Below are positions 41,512 through 51,821 of a stretch of 63,693 nucleotides of DNA, in pieces (the first letter of the stretch is position 1; the number at the start of each line of letters is the position of its first letter). The stretch comes from Bifidobacterium breve (lineage in GTDB: Bacteria; Actinomycetota; Acidimicrobiia; IMCC26256; JAENVU01), in the NCBI GenBank assembly GCA_945865605.1, contig CAMBEL010000006.1:1-63693 (forward strand), given 5' to 3'. Under the pieces are notes generated by a model, which ran no database searches, was not told where the DNA came from, and worked only from the letters and a program-made list of their open reading frames with translations. Position numbers and translations under genes: made by a program.

Positions 41512-42720
41512 TTAGCCGCTACGACGCCTCTTGTCGAGGTCAACAACTCCTGAATCCGCGTCAGGTGCCGCATGCGTTGCCTGCTCTGCGAGCTCGTCTG
41601 CGCGCTCCTCTTCTCGGAGCAGCGCTAACGCCTGCTTTTTACCAGGATAGAAGAATGCATACAACAGCAATGCCAACGCCATAACTCCGAATGGCACGAG
41701 CGCATTGCCTTCATTGGTATAGGCAGGAATCAGCGCCAAGCCTGAGAGCAGCGCCGTCCAGAGCCACAAAATAACGACGGTCCGGCGTGGTCCATGCCCC
41801 AGACGCATTAGCCGGTGATGAAGGTGATCCTTGTCTGCCACGGCAAAGGACCGCCGCTGTGCCATACGACGCACGAATGAGAACGCCGTGTCGACGATCG
41901 GTACGCCGAGAATGACGATGGGAATGAATAACGGAGCAAAGAAAAAGTATGTGGAACCCGTGTACTGATAGTCGGCACGTCCCCCAATAGTGATCGTCGT
42001 GGTCGCTAACAGCAGGCCGAGAAATAATGCCCCTTCATCGCCCATCATGATTCGACCTGGGCTGAAGTTGAACGGAAGAAAGCCTGCGCAGATTCCTACA
42101 GCGATGATTGCGATCAGAGGCGCGATGTTCGAACCTTCGAGGAAGCCTTCCTTGAATAGGCGATCCGAGTAAAGGAACAATGCTGTGCCGGCAATGATCA
42201 CAGTGCCGGCTGCGAGGCCGTCGAGGCCATCGATCAAGTTGATGGCGTTCGCGAATAACACGACGACAATCACCGTGACCAAAGGAGCAACGTCAGCCGA
42301 CAGAACGATCGTTTCCGCTCCAGCGAATGGAACACGGAAAAACACCATTGACACACCGAATAGGGAGAGCAGGCTCCCCGCCAACACCATGCCAGCGAGC
42401 TTCGCCGGTGGTGACACGTCACGTAAATCGTCTAGGGCTCCGACAGCGAACATCACCCCTGCACCAAGCATGACGCCAGCGGGCTCCGAGGAACCGTTGA
42501 ACATCTCATTGAATTGCGGTAATTGTGAAGCGACGGCCATCGCTGACAAGAAGCCAACAAACATTGCGGCTCCACCGATGTTTGGCATCGGGACCGTGTG
42601 CACGCCGCGCGGACTCGGTGGCACCACCGCGCCGACCCTGAACGCTAAACGGCGCACCAAAGGTGTCATCGCGAACGTGACGAGCACCGCTACCGCAAGG
42701 ACTATCGCGTAACCGCCCAA
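41512..42720 (-). CDS. wecA: WecA/TagO-like undecaprenyl-phosphate sugar-1-phosphate transferase (MraY family)
   Basis: PSPRGVHTVPMPNIGGAAMFVGF...LDDLRDVSPPAKL...FANAINLIDGLDGLAAGTVIIAG...NFSPGRIMMGDEGALFLGLLL...DKDHLHHRLMRLGHG. Confidence 0.92.
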   Translation of the reverse strand: MGGYAIVLAVAVLVTFAMTPLVRRLAFRVGAVVPPSPRGVHTVPMPNIGGAAMFVGFLSAMAVASQLPQFNEMFNGSSEPAGVMLGAGVMFAVGALDDLRDVSPPAKLAGMVLAGSLLSLFGVSMVFFRVPFAGAETIVLSADVAPLVTVIVVVLFANAINLIDGLDGLAAGTVIIAGTALFLYSDRLFKEGFLEGSNIAPLIAIIAVGICAGFLPFNFSPGRIMMGDEGALFLGLLLATTTITIGGRADYQYTGSTYFFFAPLFIPIVILGVPIVDTAFSFVRRMAQRRSFAVADKDHLHHRLMRLGHGPRRTVVILWLWTALLSGLALIPAYTNEGNALVPFGVMALALLLYAFFYPGKKQALALLREEERADELAEQATHAAPDADSGVVDLDKRRRSG

Positions 42721-42726
42721 GTGCCG

Positions 42727-43989
42727 CTAAACCGTGGAAAGTTCGGGATACGGCACGAACTTCGAACAGAGGTTGTTGACCGCCTCCTTCACTTCCGCCG
42801 CGACGTGCGCATCATCGACGGAGCGCAAGGTCACGGCAATAAGCCGCGCGATCTCGGCCATCTCGCGGTCCCCCATGCCAGTCGTTGTGACGGCAGCCGT
42901 TCCAAGTCTCAGCCCACTCGTCGTAAACGGCTTCTCTGGATCGTTGGGAATCGCGTTCTTGTTGCAAGTGATTCCCGCGACATCTAACGCCTCCTGCGCG
43001 ACCTTCCCTGTCACTCCGAATGGGCGCAGGTCGACCAACATCAAGTGGTTATCGGTACCACCCGACACAATTCGAAATCCCTCCGCTGCTAGCCCACCCG
43101 CTAATGCTTGTGCATTGCTAACTATTGACGCCGCATAATCGCGAAATTGGGGCATCGACGCGAGGCCAAATGCCACAGCTTTCGCGGCAACAACGTGCAT
43201 TAGCGGCCCACCTTGGAGACCCGGGAAAACCGCCTTATCAATTGCCGCGGCGTACTCCTCGCGACAGAGAATTGTTCCGCCGCGCGGTCCGCGCAGTGTC
43301 TTATGCGTCGTGAAAGTGACGACATCAGCGAACGGCACCGGCGAGGGATGAGCTCCACCGGCGATGAGGCCCGCGATATGGGCAGCGTCAACGATCAGCA
43401 AAGCGCCAACTTCGTCGGCGATGGACCGAAACGCAGCGAAGTCAATGATCCGCGAATACGCGGTAGCGCCAGCGATGATCGCTTTGGGGGGTTCGGCACG
43501 AGCCAAATCGCGTATCGCGTCGTAGTCGAGCGTCTCGGTCTCTGCGTCCACGCCGTAACCGGTGAAATCGTAGTTCCGGCCGCTGAAGTTCACGGGCGAA
43601 CCATGTGTCAGGTGGCCACCCTGGTCGAGCCTCATGCCCATGACCTTGTCGCCTGGCTGCAGCAAAGCTAAAAACACGGCGACGTTGGCGTTCGCTCCAG
43701 AGTGGGGTTGCACATTGGCGTGGTCCGCGCCGAATAACGAACATGCGCGGTCGCGAGCGAGATCCTCTGCCTCATCAACGAAGATATTTCCGCCGTAGTA
43801 CCGCTTGCCGGGGTAACCCTCGGAATATTTGTTGGTAAGGACTGAGCCCTGTGCAGCAAGAACCACAGGCGATGTGAAATTCTCGGACGCGATCAACTGC
43901 AGCGTGGTGTTTTGGCGCTCTACCTCGCGCTGGATGATTCCTGCGATTACGGGGTCTTGTGATTCGAGTGCGTCGAAGCCGTCCGGCAT
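42727..43989 (-). CDS. glyA: Serine hydroxymethyltransferase
   Basis: [58 protein letters not shown]...[19 protein letters not shown]. Confidence 0.97.
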   Translation of the reverse strand: MPDGFDALESQDPVIAGIIQREVERQNTTLQLIASENFTSPVVLAAQGSVLTNKYSEGYPGKRYYGGNIFVDEAEDLARDRACSLFGADHANVQPHSGANANVAVFLALLQPGDKVMGMRLDQGGHLTHGSPVNFSGRNYDFTGYGVDAETETLDYDAIRDLARAEPPKAIIAGATAYSRIIDFAAFRSIADEVGALLIVDAAHIAGLIAGGAHPSPVPFADVVTFTTHKTLRGPRGGTILCREEYAAAIDKAVFPGLQGGPLMHVVAAKAVAFGLASMPQFRDYAASIVSNAQALAGGLAAEGFRIVSGGTDNHLMLVDLRPFGVTGKVAQEALDVAGITCNKNAIPNDPEKPFTTSGLRLGTAAVTTTGMGDREMAEIARLIAVTLRSVDDAHVAAEVKEAVNNLCSKFVPYPELSTV

Positions 43990-44040
43990 CGTGGCTCCTG
44001 ATCGGTCCAACTGATAGGGAAACTGACGTGCAACCCCATG

Positions 44041-45159
44041 CTAACTGCGAACGTTGTCGGGCTTCGGTTCCACGCCACGGTCTTGTTCTCTTGCATTCAG
44101 CCGCGCCAACATTGTTGTGTTGAGGTCGAACAACTCCTCGAAATATCGCTTGGCTTGTGCCGCAATAACTCCCAAAACAATCAGTTGCAATGCGAGAACG
44201 AACGTAATGCCGGTAATTAGAAAGGTATGCGGTGCCCTTCCATATGCGTTCTGGATCGCTGCTGTGAAGCCGGAGTTGCCGAATGACGACGGATCTCCAT
44301 AGACCTCCGCTACATGCCAAACCACCCAGCCGAACGAATACGCGGCCACCGCCAGCAATATCAAGCCAGGAAGCATGAAGAAGGCGAAAGGTCGAAACAG
44401 GAACGAGGAGAACACGGAGGAAACGGTAGTACGCGACATGCGAAAACTGGCTGACCGACGACGGCGTCCTCCTGTTCGTTCGAAGGACCAGTCAAGATGC
44501 GCAGGAATCTCAACAATCTGCGCATCCAAGATCTTCGCTTTGTAAATGATCTCAGTGTTGATCGATGAATCATCAGCCAACAGGTTGAGATCTTGCAGGA
44601 ACGAACCGTCGTAGAGGCGAACCATTCCTGTTACGGTGCTCAATCCATTTCCAGCCGTGAAGGACAGCAAGCGATTAGCGAGGCGAGAGAGAGTTCGCCG
44701 AACGAAGGGAACGTTGGTTACCTGTCCCTGTTTCGCATAAGGAGATGCGATGACGATTTGAGCGTTCGTCTCCTGCATTGCACACAACATTCGTGTTATG
44801 TGCTGCGGCGAATAACTGAGGTCACAGTCGATGACGGCTACATATTTGCCAAGCGCCATCGTAAACCCACTGCGCAACGCATTGCCGAGACCTCGATTAT
44901 CTCTATTGCGGATAACGAGCACACTGTGGTGCGCGGATGCGAATTGAGCCGCGAGTGTTCCCGTCTCATCCGTACTGCCATCATCGACAACGATTATTTC
45001 GAATGCGCAACTGGGTTCGATTGAGGCCATGTGGTCGCACAGCATCGTGAGCGTGTCGACGATCACTTCGGCTTCGTTAAATGCAGGCACAACAACGGAA
45101 ACCAACGGACGAACGCCGCCACGACTTCGCGCCAAAGGGGTCTCCAAAAACTCACTCAT
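44041..45159 (-). CDS. GT2 glycosyltransferase (DPMS-like) with C-terminal TM segments
   Basis: VSVVVPAFNEAEVIVDTL...EIIVVDDGSTDETGTLA...NRGLGNALRSGFTMALGKYVAVIDCDLSYSP; FFMLPGLILLAVAAYSF TM. Confidence 0.88.
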   Translation of the reverse strand: MSEFLETPLARSRGGVRPLVSVVVPAFNEAEVIVDTLTMLCDHMASIEPSCAFEIIVVDDGSTDETGTLAAQFASAHHSVLVIRNRDNRGLGNALRSGFTMALGKYVAVIDCDLSYSPQHITRMLCAMQETNAQIVIASPYAKQGQVTNVPFVRRTLSRLANRLLSFTAGNGLSTVTGMVRLYDGSFLQDLNLLADDSSINTEIIYKAKILDAQIVEIPAHLDWSFERTGGRRRRSASFRMSRTTVSSVFSSFLFRPFAFFMLPGLILLAVAAYSFGWVVWHVAEVYGDPSSFGNSGFTAAIQNAYGRAPHTFLITGITFVLALQLIVLGVIAAQAKRYFEELFDLNTTMLARLNAREQDRGVEPKPDNVRS

Positions 45160-46214
45160 GTCTTATCCATGCCAGACGATGGCACCTTAATACGAAGGTC
45201 TTTATCGCTAATTGCGGCGACGTGCTCACCTACTGGAACCACTCGAAAGTTTCGTGCGAACAAGGTCAAATATTCCCTCACCCGTTCCCGTTTTAGTAGA
45301 GCTGGCATCCCCATGGACGGGAAGAAGCCCAACTGAGGCGCATCTTCGAGCGACAAAAAGTCGAGAGGATGCAACAACAGTGACGGCCCGACACCAACGA
45401 CTCGACATGCCTTAAGCACGGCCCGGAAGTACGAACGCGCCACCGCGGGCGAACGTTCGCTCAACATAAGCAGATAACTCATATGCATCGGGATGCGTAA
45501 ACCGGGCGCCGTAGTTATTGGTAACTCGATAATCGAACGCCCGTCTACAAGCCATCTATACGGGGCGATTGATTGAATTCCATCGCGCCACGTTCCAAAC
45601 AACCGACTCCGGTCAGAGAGTTGGTCTGATGAAAGTTGAGTGGTCCGCATGTAATACGCGCGGGCTAATGGGCCGACGATGCTCGGCAGAGTGGAAGCAT
45701 CGAACTTGTACCCGCGTCGAACGAGCACCCGCAATGTTGCAGTCGAGAGGCTGTAACCCGGTCCGCGGAAACCAGTTGTACGCACTCCAGTGACCGATTC
45801 GATCGCATCCTCCGCTCTAGATATCTCAGTTTCCAACTCCTCGGCGCTATAGCGATGCAGCCAGGGTTCGTGTCGATAGGAGTGATTGGCTACTTCATGA
45901 CCGCTCGGAACTAGTGCCGACAGCGCGTCAACATTCTCCTTGCGATCAGCGTCGGCCCCAACAATGAACCACGTGATGCGCAGGCCCAGGGCATCAAGGT
46001 CGTCAAGGGCGTGCCGAACAAGTGGTTCGATAAATGATGGCATCGCTTCCCAACCGGGATCACCATGGACTTTCATGTAAGCCCACAAGTTGTCAGCGTC
46101 CAGCGAAAGGCTTGCGATCGGTCGATCATCCGCGTTTAGGCCACCTGCCACGCCTTGCTCCATCGATGTAACGCTACCCATGTACAAACGCGGCACACGC
46201 GCATCTGCACCCAA
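45156..46214 (-). CDS. Polysaccharide deacetylase (NodB-like) family protein
   Basis: SLSLDADNLWAYMKVHGDP...ITWFIVGADADRKENVDALSALVPSGHEVANHSYRHEPW...TTGFRGPGYSLSTATLRVLVRRGY. Confidence 0.87.
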   Translation of the reverse strand: MGADARVPRLYMGSVTSMEQGVAGGLNADDRPIASLSLDADNLWAYMKVHGDPGWEAMPSFIEPLVRHALDDLDALGLRITWFIVGADADRKENVDALSALVPSGHEVANHSYRHEPWLHRYSAEELETEISRAEDAIESVTGVRTTGFRGPGYSLSTATLRVLVRRGYKFDASTLPSIVGPLARAYYMRTTQLSSDQLSDRSRLFGTWRDGIQSIAPYRWLVDGRSIIELPITTAPGLRIPMHMSYLLMLSERSPAVARSYFRAVLKACRVVGVGPSLLLHPLDFLSLEDAPQLGFFPSMGMPALLKRERVREYLTLFARNFRVVPVGEHVAAISDKDLRIKVPSSGMDKT

Positions 46215-46227
46215 CTACCAATCGGAT

Positions 46228-47574
46228 CTAACGGTTGTTGACATCTTTTTGCGCTGCGAGCAGATGTTTGGCAGCTTTCTCTGCCAGTCCGATCGTTTCA
46301 TTGACGTTTAGCGTGCCGTTCACGATTTGAGCTGAACCGACCAAGTGCAACCCAGGTACCGTCGCATCGAACGCCGGAACGCGCTGCGAGTAGCCACGGG
46401 TAGGTATTGGGAACACGCGTCTCACGCGAGAAACCCTGAATGCCAGAATCGAACTTTCCCTGAACTGTCGGTGTATTCCCTGAAGACCCGCCACAAATCG
46501 AGCCCGTATCGCATCGTCGGACTCATCAAACATTGCCGAGTCAGGTGATATATAGCGCGGCAGATACACGAGATGGTGCTCACCGAGTTCGGCTGGGTGC
46601 ACGAGTGCAGTCATCTCGACGATCGCCGTGAACGGAGCGTCATTGAGCAGATACGTGAGGTAGTACGGCGATAGAGGAGCATCCAACAACAACGATGCGC
46701 ACACAATCCCCTGGTAACGAATCCCGCGAAGCACCGACCGCTCCGAATCGGAGAGTCCTGCGCATATTGCATCGGCGGTAGGCGCATCAGTTGTGACAAC
46801 TACGTGATCGAAAATTTCGTCGGGGCTATTTTTGAAGGAGAGGACCAACCGATTTTTGGAGGTGCCGGCGACTCGCGTTACCGAGGTGCCAGTGATTACC
46901 CGTGCGCCCCTATCAGCGAGACGGTCTACCAAGCAGGCAAGCACCGAGGCGTACCCGCCAGGTGCATATCCGAACTGCTCACCTCCAAGTCCGTGGCGAC
47001 GTGCACGGGTCAATCGCTGGATTGTCGCCCACAGAAAAGCGGCGCTTGTCTCTTGCCAAGCGTCACCAAGTTTCGACCGCAACAACGGCAACCAGAACTG
47101 CTCAAACACCGCTCGGCCTGACCAGCGCGTGCACCAGTCGACAACCGACATCTGTTCAAGTCGCTCCGGGTTACGAGTATGACTGCCCACTGCAATAGTC
47201 GCTGCCAAACGCGCTTTCGAAATGAGCGACAGACCTGGAAGACGAATGAAGTCATTCACACTCGACATGGGCGACAAACGGCCATTCGAGAAATACCCGG
47301 TGCACGTGTCTCCCCAGTGCAACTTGGAATCAAGTTCCAACTCGGAAAGCAAATTTCGCAACGCATCATCGGTCCGCAACATGACGTGATAGTGCCGATC
47401 CCAAGTGACGTTGGTGCCTGGAGTGTCGAGTTCCCACGGGGCGGCGAGTCCTCCCGGATGATCACCTGCCTCGAAAACGGTTACATCGAAGCCAGCCTCT
47501 GCCAGTCGAAGCGCCATCGTGCAGCCGAGCATTCCGCCGCCAACGACGGCCCACCGTTCTGAGCGAGGTATCAC
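46228..47574 (-). CDS. FAD-dependent oxidoreductase (protoporphyrinogen oxidase / UDP-galactopyranose mutase-like)
   Basis: VIPRSERWAVVGGGMLGCTMALRLAEAGFDVTVFEAGDHPGGLAAPWEL...WDRHYHVML; GTG start 47574 (GTGA overlap). Confidence 0.8.
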   Translation of the reverse strand: MIPRSERWAVVGGGMLGCTMALRLAEAGFDVTVFEAGDHPGGLAAPWELDTPGTNVTWDRHYHVMLRTDDALRNLLSELELDSKLHWGDTCTGYFSNGRLSPMSSVNDFIRLPGLSLISKARLAATIAVGSHTRNPERLEQMSVVDWCTRWSGRAVFEQFWLPLLRSKLGDAWQETSAAFLWATIQRLTRARRHGLGGEQFGYAPGGYASVLACLVDRLADRGARVITGTSVTRVAGTSKNRLVLSFKNSPDEIFDHVVVTTDAPTADAICAGLSDSERSVLRGIRYQGIVCASLLLDAPLSPYYLTYLLNDAPFTAIVEMTALVHPAELGEHHLVYLPRYISPDSAMFDESDDAIRARFVAGLQGIHRQFRESSILAFRVSRVRRVFPIPTRGYSQRVPAFDATVPGLHLVGSAQIVNGTLNVNETIGLAEKAAKHLLAAQKDVNNR

Positions 47575-48221
47575 TGCGCAGATGACGACCGCCCTGGTGC
47601 GTCCAACTCCACGACTGTTCCCCCGGCGACGGCATACCTCAATCCGCTCACGCGACAAACGAGTTCATCACGATCAGGGGGCAATGCTCCCGAGAATCGC
47701 AACAATGGTTCCCCAACACGTGAGACAACTGCAACAGAACGCGCCGGTTGCCCTACGACGAGGTGGAACGGTGCGACGGATCGCGTGACCACCGAACCCA
47801 TTCCAACCATCGCAAAGCGACCCACCGAGAGGTCGCAACCCACAACGCTCCCCGCTCCGATAGTCGCTCCTTCCTCTACCAAAGTCGGCAGCGTCCTCTG
47901 GTTCGGACCGGAAGGTCGTAGTGCTCCAAGATCCGCCGTCGCGGCACGTGGATATCGGTCATTCGTGAAAATAACTCCGGCTCCCACAAGCACGCCGTCT
48001 TCGAGGGTGACGCCCGTACACAGGTACGCACCAGCATTGATCTTCACCCTGTTGCCGACCTGGACTCCATACGCGATGTAAGTCCGCTCGCCAATGATGC
48101 AATCGGCACCAATGCGCGTTCCAGGTCCACGCACATGGACCGAAGACCAGATCGCGGTTCCGTCGCCGACTTCAACGCCGACGTCTACCTCTGCTGTCGG
48201 GTGAACAACCGTCGACATCAA
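47571..48221 (-). CDS. Left-handed beta-helix acyltransferase (WbpD/WlbB-like N-acetyltransferase)
   Basis: Hexapeptide repeats: VEVGDGTAIWSSVHVRGPGTRIGADCIIGERTYIAYGVQVGNRVKINAGAYLCTGVTLEDGVLVGAGVIFTNDRYPRA. Confidence 0.88.
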   Translation of the reverse strand: MMSTVVHPTAEVDVGVEVGDGTAIWSSVHVRGPGTRIGADCIIGERTYIAYGVQVGNRVKINAGAYLCTGVTLEDGVLVGAGVIFTNDRYPRAATADLGALRPSGPNQRTLPTLVEEGATIGAGSVVGCDLSVGRFAMVGMGSVVTRSVAPFHLVVGQPARSVAVVSRVGEPLLRFSGALPPDRDELVCRVSGLRYAVAGGTVVELDAPGRSSSAQ

Positions 48222-49258
48222 GACCCCTCTTCTTCCGTTTCCATGTTGCGTCCGTTCGCAGTGGAGGCTAGATAGCCAACTTCATCGAGTTCTACCCACT
48301 GACGCGACACTATGGACCTATAGGCGGCGTCGATCATTTCCACTGATGAGAGCACTTCTTCGCGTTCCAGAACTCCGTTGTCGTCTTTGCGCACTGCATT
48401 CAGAAAGGACTTCATTTGCCCGGTCATACACTCGATCTTGTCGTAGCCACTGCCGAACGAGACCCAGCCATTGCCGTTTTCTTGTCGATATCGAGATCCG
48501 TTCCAGCCAACATGCAATGTTCCCTGTGTCCCGTAAATATCGAGATATGAGTCCGCTTCATTCTCATAGTTCCATGACAATTCGACCGATGCGAGCACCC
48601 CACTCCGGTTGCGAATCAACATTCTCGCCGTCTCTTCAACCGATAACCGTTGACTACGCAGGCCTTCAGTGGCGAATATTTCTGCGGCTGGACCGCAAAA
48701 GTATCTAATTAGATCGACGCTGTGCGTTCCATTGTCGATCAACACGCCGCCACCGCTGATCTTCGAGTCGGAGTTCCACCGCTGTTGCATATCAACGCGA
48801 CTCGCAAAAACGTTGGTGATCTGAATCACCTCGCCGAGAATCCCGGACTCGAGGATCTCCTTAGCGCGAATTATGTCTTCGACGAAACGAAATTTTGTTG
48901 CCATTGAACAGATCACGCCAGCCCGTTGCGCCGAATCGAGCATGTCGTGGGCAGAGACAAGGTCAATCGAGAACGGCTTTTCGCAAAGCACATGCACTCT
49001 GCGTTCTATCGCTTGAATCGCGATACCCGCATGGGTTGCTGGCGGCGTGCAAACCACTATCGCGTCAACTCCACCTTCGTCGAGGAGCGCCAGAGCGGAG
49101 GGGAACGAAGTCGCCCCGACGGAGTCTGCAAGCGTGTTCGCCAAGGTTGGCTGCGAGTCGGCAACCGCGACAATCTTGGCATCATCTAATCGACCGAACA
49201 CCTCGCGATACGTCATGCTGATGGCACCAGCTCCCAACAGGCCAACCCGGATCGTCAT
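48218..49258 (-). CDS. Gfo/Idh/MocA family NAD-dependent sugar oxidoreductase (WbpB/WlbA-like)
   Basis: IRVGLLGAGAISMTYREVFGRLDDAKIVAVADS...AIVVCTPPATHAGIAIQAIERRVHVLCEKPFSIDL. Confidence 0.9.
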   Translation of the reverse strand: MTIRVGLLGAGAISMTYREVFGRLDDAKIVAVADSQPTLANTLADSVGATSFPSALALLDEGGVDAIVVCTPPATHAGIAIQAIERRVHVLCEKPFSIDLVSAHDMLDSAQRAGVICSMATKFRFVEDIIRAKEILESGILGEVIQITNVFASRVDMQQRWNSDSKISGGGVLIDNGTHSVDLIRYFCGPAAEIFATEGLRSQRLSVEETARMLIRNRSGVLASVELSWNYENEADSYLDIYGTQGTLHVGWNGSRYRQENGNGWVSFGSGYDKIECMTGQMKSFLNAVRKDDNGVLEREEVLSSVEMIDAAYRSIVSRQWVELDEVGYLASTANGRNMETEEEGS

Positions 49259-50553
49259 GAAACCATTCCGGAAATATTCTGGACCGCTTCCTTGAGCACG
49301 TTTATGACAAATGAGACATGCTCTGGCTCGTACCGCTCATTGAACGGAAGCACCAGGACCGAATCGAGGAACTCGCCTGTTCCCGTGAATTTCGATCGCG
49401 AATAATCGAGCGCCTCGGGTCGCGCCAACGTAAACGGCCAGTGACTTGACCCGAATGTTCGTTGTTCGGCGATCACCTTGCATTCGAACACCGGCTTGCG
49501 AATATACCTAGGCAGGGCGGCAACTCCAACCTTGGATAACTCCTCGGCTAGTGCATCGGGACTGCACAACCCGCGATCCACCAGAACCGGGATACGCCAC
49601 CATGACGCGACATCCGCTGGATCTGCATGGACTACGGCGATCCCATCTATGGCGTCAACGGCGGCGAGAAAGGCAGTGGACATTTTGTGGCGATGATCGA
49701 CGAAACCACGGAGCTTCGCGAGTTGTGCATTCCCAACTGCACCCTGCAACTCCGTCATGCGCGCATTGAGTGCAAGGAACTCGTGGTCAGGTCGAGGATC
49801 ATCGCCCGACCACGCCTTGTTAACAAAAAGCCTGGCGCGCCGCGCGCGACCCGGGTCGCGGGCTAGCAAGATCCCGCCCTCCCCTGTGGTTAGGTGCTTG
49901 CCTTGTTGTGTACTGAAGACTCCGAAGTCGCCAATCATGCCGACGAACTTCCCACCGCGTCGCGCCATCCACGCCTGAGAACAGTCCTCGATTACCGCAA
50001 TGCCTAGAGGCGCGCACAGGTCGACGATCTCGTCCACCGCAGCTGGATTGCCAAACAAGTGTGTGACGATTACACCGCGTGTTCGTGGGGAGATGCGGTC
50101 CGCTACCGATGCCACCGTCACGTTTCCTGTCAACGGCGAAACATCCGCAAACACAGGTATGGCGCCTTGATACAGAATTGGGGTGATGGCCCCTATGTCG
50201 GTAACTGGTGAGGTAACAATTTCGTCACCCGGTTCCGGGTCTATCGCAGCGATCGCAGCGTGTATCGCCGATGTACCAGATGAACAAGCGATCACTTCCC
50301 CACAGCCGAATATCGCGCCAATGCCGGACTCGAGCTCGGAAACTTGCTCCCCGCGCGTGCTCGTGAGTTTTCCACTCTCGATCACTTCGACTAAACGCGC
50401 TAATTCCGATGCGCCAAGTGACCGCCCTGAAGCATCTTGGTCCGACGGCAACAAAACCACCTCAGCAGTGCCACCGATACGCAACCCCGTCACTCGATTC
50501 TCTCCCCTTGACCCGCGGCAACCATCCGGACCATCCTTCGAGTCGCCCCACAT
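49255..50553 (-). CDS. DegT/DnrJ/EryC1 (AHBA synthase-like) PLP aminotransferase (WbpE/WlbC-like)
   Basis: SGTSAIHAAIAAIDPEPGDEIVTSPVTDIGAITPILYQGAIPVFADV...VIEDCSQAWMAR...FSTQQGKHLTTGEGG; start uncertain. Confidence 0.9.
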   Translation of the reverse strand: MWGDSKDGPDGCRGSRGENRVTGLRIGGTAEVVLLPSDQDASGRSLGASELARLVEVIESGKLTSTRGEQVSELESGIGAIFGCGEVIACSSGTSAIHAAIAAIDPEPGDEIVTSPVTDIGAITPILYQGAIPVFADVSPLTGNVTVASVADRISPRTRGVIVTHLFGNPAAVDEIVDLCAPLGIAVIEDCSQAWMARRGGKFVGMIGDFGVFSTQQGKHLTTGEGGILLARDPGRARRARLFVNKAWSGDDPRPDHEFLALNARMTELQGAVGNAQLAKLRGFVDHRHKMSTAFLAAVDAIDGIAVVHADPADVASWWRIPVLVDRGLCSPDALAEELSKVGVAALPRYIRKPVFECKVIAEQRTFGSSHWPFTLARPEALDYSRSKFTGTGEFLDSVLVLPFNERYEPEHVSFVINVLKEAVQNISGMVS

Positions 50554-50720
50554 TGTTAGAGACAGATCTTACCGGCGGTCACACCTCGTTACGCCAGGTC
50601 TCAACACGTTTTGACGCCCCAATTTCCGCTAGCGGCGCTACCGTGCGATATCCCCAACGAGGCAACCGCGACCAGGACGGCGTTTCAAGGAGCGGGAGCA
50701 CGAGACACAAAGGAGGAAAG

Positions 50721-51809
50721 ATGCAGGATCGCAGCGTTGCGGTAGTTCTGGGCACCCGACCGGAGTTGGTGAAACTGGCTCCTGTAGTGCGGTCGCTTGG
50801 TTCAAGCGCTCGAGTCCTGCACACCGGACAACACTCGACGCCGCAAATGTCGTCAAGGTTTCTGCAACCACTTGGAATGCCAGCGCCAGAGCTATTGGAA
50901 CCGATCGCGGGCCTCCCCCGCGCAGAACAGATCCGCCGAGCCACTACGGCTCTCGTCCGAGCATTCACCGTCGCCAGACCCGCTCTCGTGGTAGTCCAAG
51001 GTGATACAAACTCCACAACCGCGGGAGCACTGGCAGCGAACGCGCTAGGTATTCCGCTCGCACATGTTGAGGCAGGTTTGCGTAGCGACGACAGGAACAT
51101 GCCGGAAGAGCGCAATCGAATCCTCGCCGATCACCTCTCGGAACTCTGTTGTGCGCCCACCGACCAAGCTGCGACAAGACTCAAGAACGAAGGAATCAGT
51201 ACAGCACGCGTACTAGTCACTGGAAACACAGTCGTGGACGCGCTGAATAGTTGCTTGCCGACACGTTCCGCGCGCAAAGCGATTTTGGCGTCGGTGGGTA
51301 TCGCTTCTGGTGCATTTATTCTCGCGACATTCCATCGTCCAGAAAACGTCGACAATGACGACAGGTTCGCCGAACTCATGACAATCCTTGCGACCCTCCC
51401 AATTCCGGTTGTTTTCCCTGTGCACCCCCGAACCGCAGCGCGCCTCGCGAAACTCGGGCTCGATTCAACACAAGGATCATTGATCCGAGTGGATCCGATT
51501 CCTTACCCTGATTTTCTTGCTCTTGAGGCTGAGTGTGCGTTCGTCATCTCGGATTCAGGGGGCGTACAAGAGGAGGTCAGCGTCCTAGGACGTCCGGTGA
51601 TAGTTGTACGCGAGAGTACCGAACGGCCTGAGGTAATTGGGACCTTCGCAACGCTCGCGCAACCGGGAGAAATAGCCGCCATGGCGAACGGCCTGTTGAA
51701 GTCGCTGGTACGAACGCACGAACAACTCGCCGCGACACCAACGCCATACGGCGATGGTCATTCAGGAGAGCGAATCGTCGATGCTCTTGCCGCACTAGTG
51801 CGCAGTTAG
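50721..51809 (+). CDS. UDP-N-acetylglucosamine 2-epimerase (non-hydrolysing; WecB/WbpI-like)
   Basis: SVAVVLGTRPELVKLAPVVRSL...VVQGDTNSTTAGALAANALGIPLAHVEAGLRSDDRNMPEERNRILADHLS; AGGAGG RBS before ATG 50721. Confidence 0.92.
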   Translation: MQDRSVAVVLGTRPELVKLAPVVRSLGSSARVLHTGQHSTPQMSSRFLQPLGMPAPELLEPIAGLPRAEQIRRATTALVRAFTVARPALVVVQGDTNSTTAGALAANALGIPLAHVEAGLRSDDRNMPEERNRILADHLSELCCAPTDQAATRLKNEGISTARVLVTGNTVVDALNSCLPTRSARKAILASVGIASGAFILATFHRPENVDNDDRFAELMTILATLPIPVVFPVHPRTAARLAKLGLDSTQGSLIRVDPIPYPDFLALEAECAFVISDSGGVQEEVSVLGRPVIVVRESTERPEVIGTFATLAQPGEIAAMANGLLKSLVRTHEQLAATPTPYGDGHSGERIVDALAALVRS

Positions 51810-51821
51810 ACGTACGATCTA

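Noticed and set aside
43990-44040. Possible glycine/THF riboswitch upstream of glyA
   Set aside because: Only about 50 bp to the upstream gene and no recognisable riboswitch core
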